A stretch of DNA of 7,017 bases from an uncultured Bacteroidales bacterium (GTDB lineage: Bacteria > Bacteroidota > Bacteroidia > Bacteroidales > P3), in assembly GCA_900319595.1 (NCBI GenBank), contig ONOZ01000127.1, positions 1 to 7,017 of the forward strand, given 5' to 3'. This document shows positions 1 through 5,807 of the stretch, piece by piece (position 1 is the first letter of the stretch; every line of letters begins with the position of its first letter). Below the pieces are notes generated by a model. It did not search any database, was not told the origin of the DNA, and worked only from the letters and a program-made list of their open reading frames with translations. The translations under genes and the position numbers were made by a program.

Positions 1-87
1 AAGCAAAGATTTTAATTCATCGGTTTCTTTTCTTAAAGATAATATTTGTTCTGCTTGTGTAATAGGCAGATTATATGCACTACGCAC
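1..87 (-). CDS. Possible start of a downstream gene, or frameshifted tail of the DUF4954 gene (partial, cut by left edge)
   Basis: On the minus strand, directly after the DUF4954 stop codon, a frame different from that gene stays open to the window edge. From a GTG at 87 it gives 29 codons beginning VRSAYNLPITQAEQILSLRK and continuing with a charged helix (ETDELKSLL). The composition is protein-like: an amphipathic, possibly coiled-coil helix. The frame is closed upstream by a TGA that overlaps the last codons of DUF4954, so no ATG start is available in it. The two readings are a gene starting at GTG two bases after the preceding stop, or a continuation of DUF4954 broken by a one-base indel near the GAAAA run around 108-113. 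I do not recognise the product. In AT-rich DNA an open run of under 40 codons can occur by chance, so this is tentative. Confidence 0.3.
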   Translation of the reverse strand, partial: MRSAYNLPITQAEQILSLRKETDELKSLL

Positions 88-89
88 AT

Positions 90-1946
90 TTACATATACA
101 GTTTCTGATTTTCAAAATCTATTTCTTTGTCTAATTGGTTTATAAAATCTTCATACAAATCTGTTTCTACATCTCCTAACTCATATTCCTTACGTGCATC
201 TTTTTTTATTTCTTCCACCCATAATCTTCTGGCTGTTACATAGTCTTTGTGTATGATATCTGCTTGTTCAGGTGTAATTTCGCCAATTCCATAGTAGTTA
301 CAAATCATTTTGTATGACCATGTCCAACGATATTCATTATAGTTGTCATGGGCTTGTCTAAAAAATTCTTTGATTTGTGATATGTTATAAATCTTACCCT
401 TTAATATATTTTCCTTCAAACGAAGCTCTTCCGATTCTGGTATTAACAAGCCGGACATATCTATCCAATTGCCTAATCCTACATTGGATTTTGGTTTTTC
501 CAAATTATGACGTTTCAAAACCGCACCCATATATATACGAAGTGCAATGTCATAATATTTTATACCCTTGTCCAAAGCCGATTTCTTGATTACGTATTCA
601 TGAAAATTATACGATGATACATTGTCGCCAGATGCCATTTTTAGATTTTCTAATATCTTTTTACCCTCCAATATCTCACCAACGGAAAATGGACTCAACC
701 AATCAAAATTGACAATACTTTTTTGGCTTGTTTTAGGTCGTTTATCTCTTTTTGGCCATTTGCGAATATCACGATAAAGTTCAACAGTGGTTAGATTTCT
801 TCCTGGCACCAAATACATAATATCACCTAACGCTATCAAATAAGAAAATGGTAAATTACGAGTATCTGGATGGTGCATAAGTTTTCCTATACATACAGAA
901 AAAGTTCCTATTGTCGCAGGCATAAGAATATAGGCACCGCTTGCGGTTTTTGTTCCTCTTTCCAATTTGCCATAATGTATAGGCCCCATCTTATAGGCAT
1001 GGTTACTAAAATTGGTTGCCGAGCCAGCATTATAAAAAGAAAACTGCCCACCTATTAGTAATGAACTCTTATGATGTGATGCAGAGAAAGGGCCACAAAA
1101 AGCCGCACAAGCCTCTCCATTAGACATGTAACTATTTGCAAAAAACACGCTAGCAGAAGCGGTAAAGCCGTTACTAATTTCACAACATTCACCCACAAAA
1201 CAGTTTTCCATCTTAACGCTGTTAATAATCTTTGATCCGTCAGATATGATGGAGTTTTCACAAATAACACCTGTCCCAATAAATACAGTAGAGCCTTCAG
1301 CAGAAAGTATTGTACAGTTGCTAAGTCTTGATGCCCCCGATACTTCGCAACAATCTAAAATAATGGTATTTGTAATTTCTTTACTGTTTATTATTTTTAC
1401 TTTGTTACCAACAAATGCCGTTTTGACAGATTTATTTATTGCCATATCCTGCTGCAACATGGTATAGAGTCTTTCTCTTATTGCTTCGTCGGCATGATAT
1501 TTTATCATAAAATCTGCTATTTGGCTATTGAGTTCTCTATGAAGGAAAATGTTGCCCTTTCCCATTTCGTTCAAAACGGCAATAGTCGTTCCTTCACCAA
1601 ACGTGGCCTTTTCATCGGTTTGCATTGTGCAGATATTAGAAACGTAACAATCATTACCAATATGATAATTATTTATAAAATTACTAATATTTTCTATAAG
1701 ACAATTATCACCTATGATAACATTGCGTAACGTTGCGTTGTTTATACCTGAATGTTTATAAAAATCTTTACTTATTTCTATATTCTTTTCAGTTTTTCCC
1801 AAATAAATATCACCATAAAACATAACGCGGTGAAAAAATTTAGGACTAAATCCTTCTTTTACCCATACATTATCCCAATTCTCTGCCCAACAATCATTAC
1901 TTTGTAGAACCTTTACTTCCTCCTTTAAAAGATTTCGGTATTCCAT
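90..1946 (-). CDS. DUF4954 family protein, predicted left-handed beta-helix (hexapeptide-repeat) protein
   Basis: A 618-residue protein recognised as the Bacteroidota DUF4954 family by its opening (EYRNLLKEEVKVLQ, then CWAENWDNVWV) and by the conserved core NHAYKMGPIHYGKLERGTK (about 315-333), followed by HHPDTRNLPFSYL (358-370). Residues about 65-125 and 175-300 show the short-period hydrophobic pattern of hexapeptide / left-handed beta-helix folds (for example NCLIENISNF, NCTILSAEGSTVFIGTGVIC). The C-terminal third (about 410-618) looks mostly helical. Length is close to or slightly below what I recall for the family (about 650). There is no signal peptide or membrane segment, so it is probably cytoplasmic. 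The beta-helix part resembles sugar-nucleotide transferases and acyltransferases, but no catalytic motif can be assigned and the function is unknown. The ATG is five bases past the CoA-transferase stop, implying co-transcription and perhaps translational coupling. The C-terminus (ending NQKLYM) may be altered by a frameshift, because another frame stays open just beyond it. Confidence 0.9.
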   Translation of the reverse strand: MEYRNLLKEEVKVLQSNDCWAENWDNVWVKEGFSPKFFHRVMFYGDIYLGKTEKNIEISKDFYKHSGINNATLRNVIIGDNCLIENISNFINNYHIGNDCYVSNICTMQTDEKATFGEGTTIAVLNEMGKGNIFLHRELNSQIADFMIKYHADEAIRERLYTMLQQDMAINKSVKTAFVGNKVKIINSKEITNTIILDCCEVSGASRLSNCTILSAEGSTVFIGTGVICENSIISDGSKIINSVKMENCFVGECCEISNGFTASASVFFANSYMSNGEACAAFCGPFSASHHKSSLLIGGQFSFYNAGSATNFSNHAYKMGPIHYGKLERGTKTASGAYILMPATIGTFSVCIGKLMHHPDTRNLPFSYLIALGDIMYLVPGRNLTTVELYRDIRKWPKRDKRPKTSQKSIVNFDWLSPFSVGEILEGKKILENLKMASGDNVSSYNFHEYVIKKSALDKGIKYYDIALRIYMGAVLKRHNLEKPKSNVGLGNWIDMSGLLIPESEELRLKENILKGKIYNISQIKEFFRQAHDNYNEYRWTWSYKMICNYYGIGEITPEQADIIHKDYVTARRLWVEEIKKDARKEYELGDVETDLYEDFINQLDKEIDFENQKLYM

Positions 1947-1951
1947 GTTTT

Positions 1952-3262
1952 TTAAGACTTTTCAATATATACAAAGTGCGAACCGTAACGCTCAAAAGCT
2001 GCTTTTTCTAATTCCTCTTGATGATTAGGATGAGCAATAGATATAAGAAGTTTTGCACGTTCTTGCAAGCTTTTTCCATAAACATATATTGCTCCGTATT
2101 CGGTTACAATCCAATGAATCATTGAGCGTGGGGCACCACCAATGGCACCTTCTTTTAAAGTGTTTACTATTTTACTTTCGCCCTTATTTGTAGCACTTGG
2201 CATTGCCATTATGTTCATTCCACCTTTACTTAAAGCCGCTCCTGTAACAAAATCTAATTGTCCTCCAATCCCACTAAAAAACTTTGTACCAATACTTTCT
2301 GCACAAATTTGTCCCGTAATGTCTATTTCCAAAGCAGAATTGATAGCCGTCATTTTAGTTTGTTGTGCAATTATGCGTGGATCATTTGTATAGCCTACGT
2401 CCATTATTCTAACAGATGCGTTATTGTCAATGAAATCATATAATTTTTTCGTACCCATAGCAAAAGTAGATACAACCCGTGAGCGATTCAAAACTTTATT
2501 TGCTCCATTGATTACCCCCTTTTCTATTAGAGGCAAAACTCCATCGGAAAACATCTCAGTATGAATACCTAAATTTTTATGATTTTCCAAATGTTTCAAA
2601 ACCGCATTAGGAATAGCTCCAATACCCATCTGCAAGCATGCTCCGTCTGCAATCAATTCGGCTACATGTCTTCCTATTGCGTCTTGCACTTGGTCAGGTT
2701 CGGCAATAGGTGCTTCATGTATAGGAGTATCATCTTCTACAAAGATATCTATCATAGACATAGGTATAACACTATCACCGAAACTTCTTGGCACATTAGG
2801 ATTTACAACAGCAATAACAGTATGTGCATTTTCCACAGCTGCTAATGTCGCATCAACGCTTGTACCCATAGAAACAAAGCCGTGTTCGTCAGGTGGTGTT
2901 ACTTGTATCATCACAACATCACAAGGTAATACTTTGTCTCTATACAATTTCTGTGTATCCACTAAATTGACTGGGATGTAATCTGCATAACCAGATTGGA
3001 CTGCTTTACGAACATTTTTGCCTACAAAGAAAGCATCGTGTCTGAAAACTCCCGCAAATTCTTCCGATGCGTATGGTGCAGGTCCTTCGGTATGAAGATG
3101 ATGGATATACACGTTACAAAATTCTCTATTTTTACCTCTTTCACACATTGCTTGTATAAGACACTGCGGTGCTGCCGAAACTGAAGAAATGTGAATATGG
3201 TCTCCTGATTTTATTACCTTGACTGCCTCACTTGGAGTAACGGTAGAATAAGTTTTTGCCAT
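1952..3262 (-). CDS. Acetyl-CoA hydrolase/transferase family CoA-transferase (4-hydroxybutyrate / butyryl-CoA:acetate type)
   Basis: A 436-residue class I-type CoA-transferase that exchanges CoA between an acyl-CoA and a carboxylate, typically acetate. Visible family marks are VTPPDEHGFVSMG (121-133, N-terminal CoA-transferase domain), QMGIGAIPNAVL (211-222), LGIHTEMFSDG (231-241) with Glu236 as the expected catalytic glutamate that forms the glutamyl-CoA thioester, and GIGGQLDF (331-338), the conserved glycine loop of the C-terminal domain. The length fits the 4-hydroxybutyrate CoA-transferase / butyryl-CoA:acetate CoA-transferase group (about 430-440) better than the longer succinyl-CoA:acetate Cat1 group (about 500). 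A cytoplasmic role in fermentative short-chain fatty acid formation or 4-hydroxybutyrate use is inferred; the exact substrate cannot be read from sequence. The ATG start (MAKTYSTVTPSEAV) sits where the family domain begins. It is the first gene of a minus-strand unit with the DUF4954 gene and has a -7-like box about 60 bases upstream. Confidence 0.92.
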   Translation of the reverse strand: MAKTYSTVTPSEAVKVIKSGDHIHISSVSAAPQCLIQAMCERGKNREFCNVYIHHLHTEGPAPYASEEFAGVFRHDAFFVGKNVRKAVQSGYADYIPVNLVDTQKLYRDKVLPCDVVMIQVTPPDEHGFVSMGTSVDATLAAVENAHTVIAVVNPNVPRSFGDSVIPMSMIDIFVEDDTPIHEAPIAEPDQVQDAIGRHVAELIADGACLQMGIGAIPNAVLKHLENHKNLGIHTEMFSDGVLPLIEKGVINGANKVLNRSRVVSTFAMGTKKLYDFIDNNASVRIMDVGYTNDPRIIAQQTKMTAINSALEIDITGQICAESIGTKFFSGIGGQLDFVTGAALSKGGMNIMAMPSATNKGESKIVNTLKEGAIGGAPRSMIHWIVTEYGAIYVYGKSLQERAKLLISIAHPNHQEELEKAAFERYGSHFVYIEKS

Positions 3263-3324
3263 AATATAAATGTTTATTTTATTTGATTATTATTTATCTT
3301 TCTATATTAAACTATTGGAAATTG

Positions 3325-3332
3325 CAAATTTA
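3325..3332 (-). promoter_or_regulatory. Candidate Bacteroidetes-type -7 box for the CoA-transferase/DUF4954 unit
   Basis: Read on the minus strand this is TAAATTTG, matching the Bacteroidetes -7 consensus TAnnTTTG. It would place the transcript start near 3318 and leave a leader of about 55 bases before the ATG at 3262. A second match on the same strand (TAATTTTG, 3389-3382) lies further upstream. Neither has a clear TTTG -33 element at the usual spacing. In such AT-rich DNA the match is only suggestive. Confidence 0.4.
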
Positions 3333-3351
3333 AATAAAAAAAATAGAAGCA

Positions 3352-3391
3352 CATAATTTTTAGCTAAAAAAGATTATCTTGCAAAATTATG
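3352..3391. repeat. Perfect 9-bp inverted repeat in the divergent intergenic region
   Basis: CATAATTTT at 3352-3360 is the exact reverse complement of AAAATTATG at 3383-3391, with a 22-base spacer. Inside the spacer lies a smaller near-palindrome, AAGAT-T-ATCTT (3370-3380). The right arm overlaps one of the two minus-strand -7-like boxes (3382-3389). No run of T follows in either direction that would make it a convincing terminator, and it lies between divergent genes, where a terminator is not expected. An operator is possible. The arms are all A/T except for one C/G pair, so chance is a serious alternative. Confidence 0.35.
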
Positions 3392-3463
3392 ATATTTTTC
3401 GGTTCTTAGTAATAAAAGAAGAAAATTTTAGGCATAAATTACTTTTTTTTCAAAAAGAAATTG

Positions 3464-3471
3464 TATATTTG
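3464..3471 (+). promoter_or_regulatory. Candidate Bacteroidetes-type -7 box for the 728-residue secreted protein gene
   Basis: TATATTTG, followed by CA, matches TAnnTTTG exactly. It predicts a transcript start near 3477 and a leader of about 26 bases before the ATG at 3504. The -33 region falls in a run of eight T (3443-3450) rather than a clear TTTG. Only a weak AGG (3498-3500) precedes the start codon, consistent with the low reliance on Shine-Dalgarno sites in this phylum. Confidence 0.55.
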
Positions 3472-3503
3472 CACTTGTAATCATACATATAATACATAGG
3501 TAT

Positions 3504-5690
3504 ATGAAAAAGAAAATTTTATTGATAGTTTTGAGTTTAATATTTGTTTTTCCGACGTTTGCGTGGGACTTATTGACTCCTAACAAAGAATATTTAGCAA
3601 ATGTTTTATCTGTAATGGAAACCATAGATAAAGGAGAGGAGCATTTGGATGCGGGAGACGCCTGGGAGGTTCCTTTGGACGGATATGATTCAATTGTAAC
3701 TTATTCAGGAGTTTTTATTTTTCAAGATAAGAACGACAAAACAAAGTATCATAAATACACAATCACATTTGATCCATTGGGAGGAGCTGGAGGTGTTAGT
3801 TGTCATGTAGATATAGATGCTCCAAACATAGAGCAATATACCGAAGATGGAGTAATTAGGAAAAAGATAGAGTTATCTGATAAAGAAGTCCAGACGATAG
3901 ATTTGAAAGTCAAAGGCGGAGAAGATGATTATATGTATGAATGGTTTCCTTTGGACGAGGCAGACGGTCAGAATATGATTGGAGATGTTACAAAAGATAA
4001 TATACAAATACTTGCAAAACCAAATACTTCTTGCTATTATGTGATAAAATCTATGAAGCAAGAAGATTGGAGTATAGTATATAATGGTAATTTTGAAGAA
4101 GGGAAGAAGGGTTTTTGGTCATCATACCTCTATACAACACAAGCACATGGTACAGATTACAGTCAAGGTTTGGGACCAGAGGGAAGATATACTGTTGGCA
4201 CAAACCCTAATTATTATCATCAAAATTTTTGTTCTCCTACAGGTCATGGCAATATGTTAATAGCGAATGGCTCACCTGGTACAGATGTTGTCGTATATTC
4301 TGCTACTTTTGATGTAGAGCCAAACACCAACTATATGGTTCGTTTTGAGGCAGTCAATGTTTCGGATTGTAAAATTAATGAACTTGCCGAGTTTAAGTTT
4401 AGAATAAATGGCAAAGACTATGGGCAATATGTTAAAGTTAATCAACAAAAATGTGGTACATGGGGTCAATTTGACGAAGTGTGGAATAGTGGTGATGATA
4501 CGTTGATAAAGATTGAAATTATCAACAGATGTACAGAAAAAAGTGGTAATGATTTTTGTATAGACAATATAGAATATATGCGTTTGTGTACTTCATACGA
4601 TACAGTACTGATTGTCAATGATGTATCTATTCATGAAGAGGCTACAATATGTAGTAATGATACGTTCTATTATGATGGACAGGCTTATACATTTCCTTTT
4701 GATAACGAACCATTGAAAGAAGAGTATACTTTTACAAGAACAGAACGAGACCCCGATGGTTTTGAAATTCCTTATACAATGACACTGCACGTGGATACTG
4801 CAACAGTAACAGAAATATATGATACAATTTGCGAAGGAGATTTTATATTGTTTGGAGGAGCAAACCGTTTTGAGGCTGGTGTGTATAAAGAAGAATTGAA
4901 AACGTGGAAGGGTTGCGATTCTATTGTATATCTCCATTTAGAAATGAATCCTAATGTAAGAAAAACTATTTATGACACAATATTTTCTTGGCAAGATTAT
5001 GAATTTGGAGGAATGAATTTAGGTTCTTCGGGTTCTTATCAACATACATTTCAAAGTTGGCACGGTTGTGATAGTATAGTTACATTATGGTTGAAAGTCT
5101 TTGACAAAGTTTATATATCTGATGAAGTATGCGGACAAGACGAGTATTTGTTTGGAAATCAAATTTTGACACAGTCAGGGGTGTATAACGACACTCTTAA
5201 AGCAGCAAATGGCAATGATAGTATTGTTGTATTATCTTTGACAATACATCCAACGTATAATGATACCATTTGGGCGGAAATAGGTCCTGGTGTAACGTAT
5301 AATCGTCATGGATTCAATGAAACAGAAAGCGGAGTATATACTCACGATACTTTGTCTATATATGGTTGCGATTCTACTTTTACTTTGGTGCTGACAGCTA
5401 TTACTCCTGTTGAAATATGGATGCCTAATGCTTTTACGCCTGGCAGTGATAATAATAATACATTTTTTGTAATACCCGTTCAAGAAGATGTAGAAATAGA
5501 AAGATTTTCTATTTATAATCGTTGGGGTAGTTTACTATTCGAAACTTCGGACATAACGGTTGGTTGGGACGGCAAGTATAAAGGGGAAATTTGTCAGCAA
5601 GGTGTATATCTTTATGATGTAATCTATTATAAGAAGGGCGTTAAAGCCAAAACTTATAGAAAGACGGGCGAAGTCGTCCTGTATAGGTAA
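3504..5690 (+). CDS. Secreted multidomain surface protein with type B T9SS C-terminal sorting domain (CHU_C)
   Basis: A 728-residue exported protein. Residues 1-20 form a Sec signal peptide (KKK, a hydrophobic core, cleavage after TFA). Residues about 21-125 are a region shared with the next gene (DSIVTYSGVF, 62-71). About 125-185 looks Ig-like (EWFPLD, then PNTSCYYV). Residues 192-360 form a jelly-roll / galactose-binding-like module opening with NGNFEEG (194-200) and closing with GNDFCIDNI (348-356), a module I recognise from many Bacteroidota surface proteins. About 378-431 is a degenerate repeat, 438-634 hold four repeats of about 49 residues, and 636-728 is the gliding-motility-associated C-terminal domain: MPNAFTP (640-646), YNRWG (671-675), GWDG (687-690), GVYLY (700-704). 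That domain directs transport through the type IX system and cell-surface attachment or release. No catalytic domain is seen, so adhesion, glycan binding or surface structure is an inference. The start is set by the signal peptide and the promoter box. A paralogue follows 113 bases downstream. Confidence 0.92.
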   Translation: MKKKILLIVLSLIFVFPTFAWDLLTPNKEYLANVLSVMETIDKGEEHLDAGDAWEVPLDGYDSIVTYSGVFIFQDKNDKTKYHKYTITFDPLGGAGGVSCHVDIDAPNIEQYTEDGVIRKKIELSDKEVQTIDLKVKGGEDDYMYEWFPLDEADGQNMIGDVTKDNIQILAKPNTSCYYVIKSMKQEDWSIVYNGNFEEGKKGFWSSYLYTTQAHGTDYSQGLGPEGRYTVGTNPNYYHQNFCSPTGHGNMLIANGSPGTDVVVYSATFDVEPNTNYMVRFEAVNVSDCKINELAEFKFRINGKDYGQYVKVNQQKCGTWGQFDEVWNSGDDTLIKIEIINRCTEKSGNDFCIDNIEYMRLCTSYDTVLIVNDVSIHEEATICSNDTFYYDGQAYTFPFDNEPLKEEYTFTRTERDPDGFEIPYTMTLHVDTATVTEIYDTICEGDFILFGGANRFEAGVYKEELKTWKGCDSIVYLHLEMNPNVRKTIYDTIFSWQDYEFGGMNLGSSGSYQHTFQSWHGCDSIVTLWLKVFDKVYISDEVCGQDEYLFGNQILTQSGVYNDTLKAANGNDSIVVLSLTIHPTYNDTIWAEIGPGVTYNRHGFNETESGVYTHDTLSIYGCDSTFTLVLTAITPVEIWMPNAFTPGSDNNNTFFVIPVQEDVEIERFSIYNRWGSLLFETSDITVGWDGKYKGEICQQGVYLYDVIYYKKGVKAKTYRKTGEVVLYR
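4815..5405 (+). repeat. Four tandem protein repeats of about 49 residues (GCDS-type)
   Basis: These lie within the 728-residue protein, at residues 438-486, 489-535, 537-585 and 586-634. Each unit has a starting beta strand (IYDTI, IYDTI, YISDEV, DTIWAE), a central (S/A)G(V/S)Y turn, and a closing strand (GCDSIVYLHL, GCDSIVTLWL, GNDSIVVLSL, GCDSTFTLVL). A fifth, decayed unit may precede them at residues 378-431. The pattern is protein-level; the DNA copies are well diverged, so recent expansion is unlikely. Such repeats are seen in T9SS cargo proteins of Bacteroidales and probably form a beta-sandwich stalk that projects the N-terminal module. Confidence 0.8.
5409..5690 (+). other. Type B T9SS C-terminal sorting domain (CHU_C, gliding-motility-associated)
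   Basis: Residues 636-728 of the upstream secreted protein carry the hallmarks of the type B sorting domain: an MPNAFTP opening, then FSIYNRWGSLLFE, a GWDGKYKG turn, GVYLYDVIYY, and a basic, strand-forming end (KTGEVVLYR). This class needs the T9SS translocon (including a PorV-type shuttle) encoded elsewhere in the genome. Its presence implies the host has a T9SS. Confidence 0.88.
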
Positions 5691-5757
5691 ATGATTGATA
5701 GCCAAAGTAGAAAATATATTGGTAGATAAAAACTGCCCATATTAAGAAAAAATTTAT

Positions 5758-5765
5758 TACTTTTG
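5758..5765 (+). promoter_or_regulatory. Candidate Bacteroidetes-type -7 box for the second secreted protein gene
   Basis: TACTTTTG, followed by CA, matches TAnnTTTG and lies 39 bases before the ATG at 5804, much like the box in front of the upstream paralogue (33 bases). The 113-base gap between the two genes holds no convincing terminator, so the second gene may be transcribed both from here and by read-through. Confidence 0.5.
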
Positions 5766-5780
5766 CATTACGTTTATTTG

Positions 5781-5807
5781 ATGGAATATAATAACAAAAC
5801 GATATGA
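5781..5807 (+). other. Possible 8-codon leader ORF overlapping the start of the second secreted protein gene
   Basis: An ATG at 5781 opens MEYNNKTI and stops at TGA (5805-5807), overlapping the downstream ATG as ATGA. It lies within the predicted leader of the mRNA. The arrangement could couple translation of the two frames, but such a short ORF can easily arise by chance and has no visible ribosome binding site. Confidence 0.2.

Noticed and set aside
1055..1279. 74-codon minus-strand ORF inside the DUF4954 gene
   Set aside because: It is an alternative frame of the same strand within a clearly recognised family protein; a shadow.
3428..3625. 65-codon minus-strand ORF spanning the plus-strand promoter region and start codon
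   Set aside because: It overlaps the signal peptide coding region and promoter box of the plus-strand gene, has no recognisable features, and fits chance in AT-rich DNA.
4593..4937. 114-codon minus-strand ORF opposite the first secreted protein gene
   Set aside because: It is fully antisense to the repeat region of a well-supported gene and shows no recognisable domain.
5721..5737. Short hairpin GGTAG / CTGCC with a 7-base loop after the first secreted protein gene
   Set aside because: The stem is only five pairs with one G-U wobble and is not followed by a run of T, so it is not a convincing intrinsic terminator.
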